This document shows positions 45,788 through 54,006 of a stretch of DNA of 64,000 nt, in pieces. Under the pieces are notes generated by a model, which saw nothing but the letters and a program-made list of their open reading frames with translations, was not told the origin of the DNA and made no database searches. Positions within the stretch are counted from its first letter, which is position 1, and each line of letters opens with the position of its first letter. The DNA lies in assembly GCA_017618075.1 (NCBI GenBank), contig JAFZUY010000049.1, positions 1 through 64,000 on the forward strand, given 5' to 3'. This DNA comes from Lachnospiraceae bacterium. GTDB taxonomy: Bacteria; Bacillota; Clostridia; Lachnospirales; Lachnospiraceae. Both the position numbers and the translations under genes were made by a program.

Positions 45788-47512
45788 TTATGCAAGTTTA
45801 CTCTTAAGTGCCTCTGTTAATTCTGCTACTTTCTTCTTTGCGTCTTCAAGGCTCTCGCCCTTTACACCCATGTAGAACTTAATCTTGGGTTCTGTGCCCG
45901 ACGGTCTTGCGCAGCACCATCCGTCATCCGAAAGTTCAAAGTAAAGAACGTTCGAAGAAGGAAGTCCTGTTGAGCTCTTTTCTCCGGTAGCAAGATCTAT
46001 TCTTTCATCCTTTGTATAATCTCTCATGGCGAGAACTTTCCAAGCACCGAATTCTTTGGGAGGATTGGCTCTTAAGTTCTCCATGATGGCTGCGATCTGT
46101 TCGCTGCCTTCTTTTCCTTTCATAGTGATTGTATAAAGGTCTTCTTTGTAGTATCCGTACTTCTCATACATATCAAGCATCATATCCCATACAGTGATGC
46201 CCTGCTTCTTGCAGTATGCTGCAACTTCGCAAAGACACATAACAGCAACGATTGCGTCCTTGTCTCTTGCATGTGTACCTGCGAGACATCCGTAGCTTTC
46301 CTCGAGACCGAATACATAATTGTTTGTACCTTTTTCGATGAACCACTTAATCTGCTCGCCGATATATTTGAATCCTGTAAGGACTTCAACTTCTTTTACG
46401 TTGTATGTCTTGCAGATAACGTCTGCCATGTTGGTGGTAACAATTGTCTTAACAAGCGCAGGGTTCTCAGGCATAAGACCCAATTTAGTACGCTCTCTCA
46501 AAATATATTCTGCGATAAGCATACCTGACATATTCCCCGTAAAAGGAACGTATTCGCCTGATTTTGTATCGTATGCGTAAATACCGAGTCTGTCGGCATC
46601 GGGGTCTGTAGCAAGAACAACATCTGCTTTAACCTCTTTTGCAAGCTTAAGTGCAAGTGTAAATGCCTTGGGATCTTCGGGGTTGGGATATTCAAGTGTG
46701 GTAAAGTTGGGATCCGGCATTTCCTGTTCGGGAACTACGATAACATTTTCGAATCCGAGTTCTTTTAAGATTCTTCTGGCAGGTACATTACCCGTTCCGT
46801 TGAAAGGAGTATAAACAATCTTTAATTCCTTGCCCATTTCTTTTATAACTTCGGGATGGATAATCTGCTTCTTTAATTCAGCCATAAAAGCATCATCTAT
46901 TTCCTTGCCTGTCTGAATATAAAGGCCTTTGCTTATTGCCTCTGCCTTATCCATTGTCTTAACTGTATGATAATCGGTTACGTTTTTAACGTATGTAATG
47001 ATGTCTTTATCTCTGGGGCTGGTAACCTGAGCGCCGTCTTCCCAGTAAACCTTGTATCCGTTGTATTCGGGAGGATTGTGGCTTGCTGTAATTACGATAC
47101 CTGCGGTACATCCTAAATATCTTACCGAGAATGATAATTCGGGTGTGGGTCTTAAAGCATCAAAAACATATGCCTTGATTCCGTTAGCTGCCATACAGAG
47201 CGCAGCTTCATCCGCAAATTCGGGAGACATACGTCTTGAATCGTATGCAATTGAAATACCCTTGTCTTCAGTACCCTGGGCAAGAATATAATTTGCAAGA
47301 CCCTGTGTAGCCTTTCTGACGGTATAAAGATTCATTCTGTTGGTTCCCGCACCGATAACACCTCTTAAACCGCCCGTACCAAATTCGAGTTCTTTGTAAA
47401 ATCTATCTTCTACTTCCTTGTCATCATTTCTGATTGCAAGTAATTCTTTTTTAGTTTCTTCGTCAAAATAATCGTCTTCAAGCCAGAAATTGAACTGTTC
47501 CCTGTAATCCAT
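45788..47512 (-). CDS. pgcA: Phosphoglucomutase/phosphomannomutase (alpha-D-phosphohexomutase)
   Basis: 574 aa, the long Gram-positive form. Catalytic serine in TASHNPPEYNGYK (about 145-157), metal loop DPDADR, sugar loop EESYGCLAG and phosphate loop RPSGTEPKIKFY. It interconverts glucose-6-P and glucose-1-P (or mannose phosphates), making precursors for the glycan cluster that follows. The start at 47512 has AAAGGAG nine bases upstream; a start at 47557 is rejected. Confidence 0.94.
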   Translation of the reverse strand: MDYREQFNFWLEDDYFDEETKKELLAIRNDDKEVEDRFYKELEFGTGGLRGVIGAGTNRMNLYTVRKATQGLANYILAQGTEDKGISIAYDSRRMSPEFADEAALCMAANGIKAYVFDALRPTPELSFSVRYLGCTAGIVITASHNPPEYNGYKVYWEDGAQVTSPRDKDIITYVKNVTDYHTVKTMDKAEAISKGLYIQTGKEIDDAFMAELKKQIIHPEVIKEMGKELKIVYTPFNGTGNVPARRILKELGFENVIVVPEQEMPDPNFTTLEYPNPEDPKAFTLALKLAKEVKADVVLATDPDADRLGIYAYDTKSGEYVPFTGNMSGMLIAEYILRERTKLGLMPENPALVKTIVTTNMADVICKTYNVKEVEVLTGFKYIGEQIKWFIEKGTNNYVFGLEESYGCLAGTHARDKDAIVAVMCLCEVAAYCKKQGITVWDMMLDMYEKYGYYKEDLYTITMKGKEGSEQIAAIMENLRANPPKEFGAWKVLAMRDYTKDERIDLATGEKSSTGLPSSNVLYFELSDDGWCCARPSGTEPKIKFYMGVKGESLEDAKKKVAELTEALKSKLA

Positions 47513-47617
47513 AGTATTTGCTCCTTTACAATTATTGATTTTTGCGCATAAGCACACACTATATATTTTAACTCTTTTTTACATTAAATACAACAAAATC
47601 AAGTCCTCCTAAAAGAG

Positions 47618-47642
47618 AAAAAGCAGTCCGAAGACTGCTTTT
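47618..47642 (-). terminator. Terminator of the DUF2752 gene
   Basis: Minus-strand AAAAGCAGTC, loop TTCG, GACTGCTTTTT: a stable tetraloop hairpin overlapping the stop codon. It separates the membrane-protein genes from the glycan cluster. Confidence 0.9.
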
Positions 47643-48072
47643 ATAAACATGTGATATGAAATGCCAGAAGTAATATGTTTCTTAATACCCACTGCCCCAG
47701 CAAAATGCCTATTCCCACGAGGATTGTTACCGTTACGGGGAAGCCCTGAAATCCAAGTTTCTTTGTGGTTTTCACCAGTATTGTATTGATCATAAATACC
47801 AGATAATCGGCATATGTATACGGCACAAAAGGATTCATCAGAATACTCTTAAGTAAATGACCGTGTATCATGTGGTAAAAACTTCTGGTTCCGCCGCATC
47901 CCGGGCAGTATAAGTGGATAATACTGTATACCGCACATTTCATACCGCCGTCGATCAGATAATCTCCCAGTACGTAAAACAATACTATCGCAGGTATCGT
48001 CAGTATTCCGAATACTATACCGAGTTTAAACCATGTATCGGTAAGATCATCTTTAAAAAGGCGCTCGTTCAT
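47641..48072 (-). CDS. DUF2752 membrane protein
   Basis: 143 aa. Membrane helices at about 15-35, 85-105 and 115-135. The motif CPGCGGTRSFYHM (about 64-76) is the signature of DUF2752. The cysteines could bind a metal or form a disulfide. Function unknown. It starts one base after the DUF4190-like gene stops and ends in a terminator, so it is the last gene of the transcript that probably includes the giant rubredoxin-type gene. Confidence 0.82.
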   Translation of the reverse strand: MNERLFKDDLTDTWFKLGIVFGILTIPAIVLFYVLGDYLIDGGMKCAVYSIIHLYCPGCGGTRSFYHMIHGHLLKSILMNPFVPYTYADYLVFMINTILVKTTKKLGFQGFPVTVTILVGIGILLGQWVLRNILLLAFHITCL

Positions 48073-48073
48073 A

Positions 48074-48442
48074 TTAATTCATCGATTTTGCGATGTTGAC
48101 GATAAGGATTATCAACCAAACAATAATAACGATAAATGCTGCAACGATACCAATAATACTTGTAATTAAACCGCCTGTAGCAGGACCTGCTGATTTTTTC
48201 TTCTTAGCAATGATACTTAATATCAAACCAACAATACCTAAAACGCAGTTAAGGCAGGGGAATGCGCAGCAAAGAAGTGATGCGATACCTACGATAAGAC
48301 CTGCAATTGAAAGGCCTTTTGAACCGCCTTCAGCAACGGCTTCTTCTGCATCTGCAGCATAGCTGTAAGTAACCTGTTCTGCCTGTTCTACTGTTTCCTG
48401 TACATCCTGAACGGGTGTCTCGTTTAAATTGTTGTTATCCAT
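48074..48442 (-). CDS. DUF4190-like small membrane protein
   Basis: 122 aa. An acidic N-terminus (about 1-40, many Gln/Glu/Val) and three membrane helices with GLSIAGLIVGIASLLCC, NCVLGIVGLILSIIAKKKK and GLITSIIGIVAAFIV, the layout of DUF4190 proteins. Function unknown; relatives often sit beside envelope genes. GGAGG nine bases before the ATG. It begins 61 bp after the giant gene, with only a weak hairpin in between. Confidence 0.75.
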   Translation of the reverse strand: MDNNNLNETPVQDVQETVEQAEQVTYSYAADAEEAVAEGGSKGLSIAGLIVGIASLLCCAFPCLNCVLGIVGLILSIIAKKKKSAGPATGGLITSIIGIVAAFIVIIVWLIILIVNIAKSMN

Positions 48443-48472
48443 ATCTTTTTCCCTCCGGATTGGTAAAAATTT

Positions 48473-48492
48473 ATATGTTTAAACAAACATAT
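48473..48492 (-). terminator. Weak terminator-like hairpin after the giant gene
   Basis: Minus-strand ATATGTTT/AAACATAT, 8-bp AT-only stem, 4-base loop, then AAATTTTT. Too weak to be confident; partial termination before the DUF4190 gene is possible. Confidence 0.35.
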
Positions 48493-48503
48493 TATCAATT
48501 TAA

Positions 48504-51500
48504 TTAAACGTGACTGATATCCGTAAACATTGCGAGATCCATGTCAATGGTGCAGATGTCATTTAAGTTGAGGTCGTGAACATTATTGTGGCCTGTGCTT
48601 CTGCAGATGTCCATCAAATCTTCGGTCATACTGTTGGCCATATCGATGTCAAAGCCTTTTTCAACAAGTACGAAATTAGCTCCGAGTGCAAGAATCTTTG
48701 CAAGTTCTTTTGCATCCTTTAATGATTCAACACGTACTAAAATCTCAAGTTTTGAATTAACTCTGTTAAGATAATTTCTTGCTCTTCTTAATGCGTAAGG
48801 AAGAATTCTCAATGAAATATCATTTAAGATAACGTAATCAAGTTTTGCAAAAACGCATGCTTCCAAATCGTCTTCGATTCTTCCGGCAACAAGATCGATA
48901 CCAATGGGTGCGCCATTGTATCTTGCTCTTGCAATTTCAACTTCTTCCTTAAGTTCTTCCTTGCTGGAAAGATTAGGAATATGTCCGTCTTCACCCTTTA
49001 CAAGAACCAGTGCCTGATTTGTGTAATTCTCTGCCTTGGTGTTGTTGGGAATATGTTCTCCCCAGATAAAGAGTTTTGAGAAGCAGAAAGGCTGCAATAC
49101 TTCTACAGGACTTGCCGTACGTGCACCGAGTACAGTTCTTGTTTCAACTTCAGCTTCTCTGTCCAAAGGAAGAGGATTGCACTGAGCGGGAAGAAGAATA
49201 ATATTTTCAAGACCGTATGCATTGTTGTGGTCTGCAAAGCGGTAATCTTCAAACAGTTTCTTCGCATTGGAATCATAAATAACCGTATACTTGGGATCTC
49301 TCTTAAGAACAGAATATTCTACGGATGATCCGTCGGGATTGGCTACGTTTTCGTCAAGACTTATATAATCTCTTTCTTCGTCTTCTTTTTCGCTTTCAGG
49401 CTCGGTGAAGAAATCTTCTTCTGTCTCAGCTTCAGCCTCAGGCTCTGCTTCAGGTTCTGCTGTCTCTTCTGACTCTGCAGTATCTTCTGCTTCGGTTTCA
49501 TCTTCAGCTTCTTCGTCACCGGCGAATGCTGCTGCCATACCTGCTACCGCTGCCGCACCGGCAACACCTGCAAATGCTGCTGCAGCTCCAAGACCTTCAC
49601 CTTCTTCTTCAGCAATTGTTTCTGTTGCATCTTCTGCAAGTTCTTCTGCTGCATCAAATATATCTTCAGCTGTTTCTTCGGATGTCTCGGCAATTTCTTC
49701 TGCTGCGTCTTCTATTGTTTCTTCCGAAGCTTCTGCTGCATCTTCTGCCTCTTCAGCTGCTTCTTCGAATAAATCTTCTGCTTCGTCAGTTTCTTCTGAA
49801 GTCTCTTCAGCTTCTTCACTTTCTGCTGCTTCTTCTGTTGCCTCTGCTTCTTCGCTTTCTGCTTCTTCTGCAACTTCTTCGTTTTCTGCCGATTCGGCTT
49901 CTTCCTCTGTCGCTTCGGCTTCTTCGCTTTCTGCTGATTCTTCGTCTGCAGTTTCTTCTGCAACTTCATCTGCAGTTTCTTCTGAAGCTTCTTCGAATTC
50001 GAAAGGTTCTTCGTTATCTTCTTCAGCAGTTTCTGCTTCGTCTGATGCTTCTGTATCTTCAGCTGTTTCTACTGTTTCTTCATTTTCATCGAAAACTTCT
50101 TCAGTATCTTCGGTTAATGCTTCTTCTGTATTATCTGCTTCTTCAGAGTTGTCTGCAGAATTTTCTTCATCGTTATCGAAGTCAAGGAATACTACTCCTT
50201 CATCTTCGTCTTCGATTTCGCCGGCTGTCTCTTCAGATTCTTCTGTATCTTCTGCAGTTTCCTCAGCCTCTTCTGTAATTTCTTCTGCAGTTTCTTCTGC
50301 AGTTTCTTCATTTCCTTCAGCTGTTTCTTCAGCAGATTCTCCTGCTTCTTCAAATGCGAACTCTTCTTCGTTCGCTTCTTCTGTATTTTCTTCGGATGCC
50401 TCTTCGTTTTCTGCTGTTACTTCAGCATTGTCTGCATCTGCTTCGTTGAAGAAATCTTCTGCTTCTTCCGATATCTCTTCTTCATTTATTTCTTCTGTTG
50501 TCTCAGTTTCTTCTTCGGAGGTTTCTTCTGCAGTTTCTTCAGATGCTTCTTCGAAAAGATCTCCGGCTTCATCTGCTTCTTCTTCGCCTGCTTCTTCAAC
50601 AGTCTCTTCTGCAGTTTCTTCGGATGATTCTTCTACAGCTTCTTCAGCTGATTCTTCTGCATTATCTTCAGCTTCTTCAAAAAGATTATCTGTTTCTTCT
50701 GTTTCTGCAGTTTCTTCAGTCTCCTCGGAATCAGCTGCTTCTTCATTTTCTTCAGCTTCTTCTGCAACTTCAGCTGTTTCTTCGTTTTCTTCAACTGCTT
50801 CTTCGCTTACTTCTTCTTCGGCCGCTTCGGGAGTTTCTTCGAAAGAAAGAGCTTCGTCATCGTTGGGAATTACAACTTCCTCGTCCTCTTCTTCCTCTTC
50901 TTCCTTCTTAGGTTCTGCGCCTACCACCTTCTTGATGGTTCCGAGTCCGTCACCATAGTAAGGAGCGAATTCTTTGTTGTTTTCTTTGTTCTTTGCTTCT
51001 TCTTCAGCCTTAAGTTCTTCTTCGGTCTTTACGGGCTTGCCTGAATAGAATGTTGAAATAATACCGTTGTCAATTCTTTCGTCTTTTTCTTCAACCTTTG
51101 TTTCGCTTGAAGTTTCGTTGTCAGAGTTTTCTCCGCCGATAACTCTCTGAACACTGCCGACATGACTGAACGAGAATGCAGGCTTTTCTTCCTTCTCTTC
51201 AGCCTTCTCACTGTCATCTTCTTTTTTCCAAAATTCCTGGCGCTTCTCGATTACGAATCCTCCGGCAGAAGCACTTTCTTCTGTACCTTCTTCTGCCTTT
51301 TCTTCGGCAGCTTCTTCTTCCTTTGCATTCTCTTCAAGGATTTCGTCTATGAAATCTTTATGCTCGCTCTTGGGCTTTTCTTCTTCGGATGTAAAGCTCT
51401 CAGCCTTGGAGAAAAGGCTTGCAAAATCAGGGCCTTCGTTATCTGACTCGGGCTTTTCTACATTGGGCTTTTCTTCCTCGGATGAGAATCCTTCAGCTTT

Positions 51501-51974
51501 GCTGAATAAATTAGTAAAATCGGATGTTGAACTCTCGCTTTCAGGCTTCTCTACATCGGGTTTTTCTTCATCAGAAGAAAACTCGCTTGCCTTTGAGAAG
51601 AGACTTGCGAAAACAAGATTTTCATCATCCGATTCGTTCTTTTCGGGTATTTTCTTTTCTTCGGCAGACGAAAACTCGCTTGCTCTTGTAAACAAGCTTT
51701 CAAAATTGGGGCCTTCGTCACCTGCCTCAGACTTAACTTCTTCGGTATCTTCTTTTTCTTCTGAATTCAGTTCGGCTGTTTCTTCATCAGCTTCCTCGAA
51801 AACAAAATCGTCTCCGTCATCGAATTCGTCTTCTTTGTTCTCATCTGCTTCGATTAATTCGAAAGCGGATTTGTCAGCATCACATATGGGACAACTGTAT
51901 AAATTATCAAAGGTCTCACCGGCCTGCTGTTCGTCAAAAACATAACCACATATTTTACATTCATATTTTGCCAT
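48504..51974 (-). CDS. Rubredoxin / acidic-repeat / degenerate glutamate-synthase-like protein
   Basis: 1156 aa. Residues 1-45 are rubredoxin-like (CKIC at 6-9, CPIC at 28-31; shorter spacing than free rubredoxin). Residues 91-214 hold four 31-residue tandem repeats with the core LFSKASEFSS. From about 207 to 868 it is a low-complexity Glu/Ala/Thr/Ser chain, extremely acidic, interrupted at 795-819 by a Gly/Ala-rich hydrophobic stretch. The last 288 residues resemble the FMN domain of glutamate synthase-related proteins (LPAQCNPLPLD, EVETRTVLGA, GAPIGIDLVAG, then an ICRSTGHNNVHDLN tail), but the FMN-site segments corresponding to SHMSFGALS and GGTGA are lost. Probably not an active synthase. 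Start set by GGGAGG; strong promoter at 52013-52041. Confidence 0.82.
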   Translation of the reverse strand: MAKYECKICGYVFDEQQAGETFDNLYSCPICDADKSAFELIEADENKEDEFDDGDDFVFEEADEETAELNSEEKEDTEEVKSEAGDEGPNFESLFTRASEFSSAEEKKIPEKNESDDENLVFASLFSKASEFSSDEEKPDVEKPESESSTSDFTNLFSKAEGFSSEEEKPNVEKPESDNEGPDFASLFSKAESFTSEEEKPKSEHKDFIDEILEENAKEEEAAEEKAEEGTEESASAGGFVIEKRQEFWKKEDDSEKAEEKEEKPAFSFSHVGSVQRVIGGENSDNETSSETKVEEKDERIDNGIISTFYSGKPVKTEEELKAEEEAKNKENNKEFAPYYGDGLGTIKKVVGAEPKKEEEEEEDEEVVIPNDDEALSFEETPEAAEEEVSEEAVEENEETAEVAEEAEENEEAADSEETEETAETEETDNLFEEAEDNAEESAEEAVEESSEETAEETVEEAGEEEADEAGDLFEEASEETAEETSEEETETTEEINEEEISEEAEDFFNEADADNAEVTAENEEASEENTEEANEEEFAFEEAGESAEETAEGNEETAEETAEEITEEAEETAEDTEESEETAGEIEDEDEGVVFLDFDNDEENSADNSEEADNTEEALTEDTEEVFDENEETVETAEDTEASDEAETAEEDNEEPFEFEEASEETADEVAEETADEESAESEEAEATEEEAESAENEEVAEEAESEEAEATEEAAESEEAEETSEETDEAEDLFEEAAEEAEDAAEASEETIEDAAEEIAETSEETAEDIFDAAEELAEDATETIAEEEGEGLGAAAAFAGVAGAAAVAGMAAAFAGDEEAEDETEAEDTAESEETAEPEAEPEAEAETEEDFFTEPESEKEDEERDYISLDENVANPDGSSVEYSVLKRDPKYTVIYDSNAKKLFEDYRFADHNNAYGLENIILLPAQCNPLPLDREAEVETRTVLGARTASPVEVLQPFCFSKLFIWGEHIPNNTKAENYTNQALVLVKGEDGHIPNLSSKEELKEEVEIARARYNGAPIGIDLVAGRIEDDLEACVFAKLDYVILNDISLRILPYALRRARNYLNRVNSKLEILVRVESLKDAKELAKILALGANFVLVEKGFDIDMANSMTEDLMDICRSTGHNNVHDLNLNDICTIDMDLAMFTDISHV
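51357..51704 (-). repeat. Four 31-residue tandem repeats inside the giant protein
   Basis: Repeat units begin at residues 91, 122, 153 and 184, each with F-x-x-L-F-[ST]-[KR]-A-x-x-F followed by an acidic/proline-lysine spacer. The phase is exactly 31 residues (93 bp), and the second to fourth copies are closest to each other. The conserved hydrophobic core in a disordered chain looks like a multivalent binding motif. Confidence 0.8.
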
Positions 51975-52012
51975 TAAAATGCCCTCCCACAAGCATAAAC
52001 CTAATCTCTTAT

Positions 52013-52041
52013 ATCATATATTTTTTAAGGCCGAATGTCAA
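52013..52041 (-). promoter_or_regulatory. Strong promoter of the giant rubredoxin-type gene
   Basis: Minus-strand TTGACA (52036-52041, perfect), 17 bases, TATGAT (52013-52018). Confidence 0.82.
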
Positions 52042-52115
52042 GAAAAACACGGATTATTTAAGCCTCATTTGTCCATCAAAAATCCTGCTTTTTTTGCGTC
52101 TCATTTTGGGACTTT

Positions 52116-52194
52116 TTTCTTTTATGAGCGATACTTTTTCTTGCTAGTGCCCTTCATTCTCGTATATACTCTAAATGAACGCTCATAAAAGAAA
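52116..52194. repeat. Perfect 15-bp inverted repeat around the truA promoter
   Basis: TTTCTTTTATGAGCG (52116-52130) and its exact reverse complement (52180-52194) bracket 49 bp. The truA promoter lies between the arms. The spacing centre to centre is 64 bp. There is no T run, and only the right arm would be in the truA transcript, so it is not a terminator. Confidence 0.75.
52141..52170 (+). promoter_or_regulatory. Candidate truA promoter
   Basis: TTGCTA (52141-52146), 18 bases, TATACT (52165-52170). The start point near 52177 gives a leader of about 37 nt. Confidence 0.55.
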
Positions 52195-52213
52195 TCATAA
52201 AAGGACCGTAAAA

Positions 52214-52951
52214 ATGCCAAATTTCAAATTTATTCTTACATATGACGGAACGAAATATTACGGCTGGGAGCATCAGCCCAAGGTCGAGGAAACAATACAG
52301 GGAAAGATGGAAAGCGTTCTTTCAAGAATGCTAAACGAAGACGTGGAAGTAATCGGGTGCGGCCGTACCGATGCGGGCGTAAGCGCAAGGGGTTATGTCT
52401 GTAACGCACATCTTAAAACAAACGATACGCCCGAGGCAGTTAGGGATTATTTAAACAGATATCTTCCCGACAATATCTGCGTTGATTCATGCGTGATTGC
52501 AAGCGACAGATTTCATGCAAGATACAATGCAGTCGGAAAGACCTACAGATACACCTGCTACATCGGCGATACAAAGCCTGTTTTCGACAGAAAATTTGTA
52601 TATGCGCTTGATTTTAAACCCGATATCGAAGAAATGAGAAAAGCGGCAAAATATCTGATGGGCGAACATGATTACGCTTCTTTTTGTTCAAATCCCAAAA
52701 TGAAAAAATCCACCGTCAGAAAAGTGGATTCGATAATAATAGAGAAAAACGGTGATTACCTAACATTTACATATCACGGTTCAGGCTTCTTACAGCACAT
52801 GGTAAGGATCATGACCGGTACTCTCCTGGAAGTCGGAGAAGGAAAACGCGAAGCCTCCTCTATACCTGCTTTGATAGAAGCAAAAGAGCGAGCAAAAGCC
52901 GGAGCTTGCGCCCCGGCCAATGCCCTTTGCCTTATTAGGGTGGAGTATTGA
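52214..52951 (+). CDS. truA: tRNA pseudouridine(38-40) synthase
   Basis: 245 aa, normal length. It modifies U38-U40 of the tRNA anticodon stem. GCGRTDAGVSA (about 51-61) contains the catalytic Asp, and the family motifs YDGTKYYGW, FHARYNAVGKTYRY and GSGFLQHMVR are clear. The start at 52214 has AAAGGA upstream; an ORF extension to 52175 would begin inside the inverted repeat and is rejected. It stands alone on the plus strand and converges with the sugar importer genes, with only 21 bp and no terminator between. Confidence 0.95.
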   Translation: MPNFKFILTYDGTKYYGWEHQPKVEETIQGKMESVLSRMLNEDVEVIGCGRTDAGVSARGYVCNAHLKTNDTPEAVRDYLNRYLPDNICVDSCVIASDRFHARYNAVGKTYRYTCYIGDTKPVFDRKFVYALDFKPDIEEMRKAAKYLMGEHDYASFCSNPKMKKSTVRKVDSIIIEKNGDYLTFTYHGSGFLQHMVRIMTGTLLEVGEGKREASSIPALIEAKERAKAGACAPANALCLIRVEY

Positions 52952-52972
52952 GGAAATGAAAATCTGAAAAAC

Positions 52973-54004
52973 CTATGACTTTTTCTTCTTTGCTCTTCTC
53001 GCGAGTACAACGCTCTGCAAGAGGATAAAGAAGCACAACATTCCTCCGGTGGTAATACTCTGCCACCAGGGATCGTTAAGTCCGCTGGAAACAACTATCT
53101 TTTTAATAGTTGTAAGTGTAAGGGTTCCGAAAAGAGTACCTACAACATTTCCCACACCGCCGGTAAGAAGCGTGCCTCCGATAATCGAAGATGCAATCGC
53201 ATTCATTTCCATACCTGCAGCATTCGTTGCGTTTCCGGCACCCGTATGCATCATAAATACATATCCCGAAATACCGCTTAAAAGTCCGCTTAAAACATAA
53301 CTTATAAAGCGGGTTCTTTTTACGTTGATACCAAGCATCAGGGCACTTGTCTGATTACCGCCCATCGCATAAAAGTTACGTCCGAGTTTAATGTATTTGA
53401 GTAATATGAAAATCAGTAATACGCATGCAAAAGCAACCACTACGCCAAGCTCTATACGGGCAGGAACCTTGTTTCCGTTTTTAGCCGTATATCCGAGCCA
53501 GGGGATTACAATCTTTGCATCACGTAACTTTGCAAAGCCTTCATGATCCACCTTTTGGGGATTAACCGAAAGGATTGTCGTAAGTCCTCTTGCAAAGAAC
53601 ATTCCGGCTAACGTTACTATGAATGGCTGGATTTCAAGATAACTTACGAGGAATCCGTGAACCAGACCGAAAGCAACTCCGATACCGAGTGCAAGAAGAA
53701 TTGATACAAATATATTTCCGCCGTTGTTTAAGTACAGTATGCAGCTCATTACAACCAGACTCGTTACCGCACCTACACTGATATCGATACCTCCGCCGAT
53801 CATTACGATGGTCAGACCGCAGGATACGATTATCAGACTGGCGTTATCATTAAGCATATCGAAAACCTGCTGTGCGTGAAGGAAACCGCCTCGTAATAGT
53901 AACATTGCAAGCAGATACATCGCTACAAATATGCAGATTGTAATTGTCATCAGAAGCTGAGTATCGGTTAACGGTTCTCTGCGAAATTTTTTGTTCTCAT
54001 TCAT
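52973..54004 (-). CDS. Sugar ABC importer permease (YjfF/RbsC type)
   Basis: 343 aa, eight to ten membrane helices. Family signatures: GLTIVMIGGGIDISVGAVTSL near residue 60, GMFFARGLTTILSVNPQKVDHEGF and GGTLLTGGVGNVVGTLFG. Closest by eye to the YjfF subunit of the galactofuranose importer. AAAGGAGCGG ribosome-binding site. Second permease of the importer, 2 bp after the first, so the two probably form a heterodimer. Confidence 0.88.
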   Translation of the reverse strand: MNENKKFRREPLTDTQLLMTITICIFVAMYLLAMLLLRGGFLHAQQVFDMLNDNASLIIVSCGLTIVMIGGGIDISVGAVTSLVVMSCILYLNNGGNIFVSILLALGIGVAFGLVHGFLVSYLEIQPFIVTLAGMFFARGLTTILSVNPQKVDHEGFAKLRDAKIVIPWLGYTAKNGNKVPARIELGVVVAFACVLLIFILLKYIKLGRNFYAMGGNQTSALMLGINVKRTRFISYVLSGLLSGISGYVFMMHTGAGNATNAAGMEMNAIASSIIGGTLLTGGVGNVVGTLFGTLTLTTIKKIVVSSGLNDPWWQSITTGGMLCFFILLQSVVLARRAKKKKS

Positions 54005-54006
54005 AA

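Noticed and set aside
49400..50900. Dense TTCTTC/GCTTCT repeats that could suggest a microsatellite or CRISPR-like array
   Set aside because: No regular unit and spacer pattern; the period is that of Glu-rich coding sequence and the minus-strand frame stays open throughout.
49405..50958. 517-codon plus-strand ORF rich in Ser and Ala
   Set aside because: It is the mirror of the Glu/Ala codon repeats of the minus-strand giant gene; it has no ribosome-binding site and no domain.
52775..53094. 106-codon minus-strand ORF across the end of truA
   Set aside because: It is antisense to truA and out of frame with the permease gene; no motif or ribosome-binding site.
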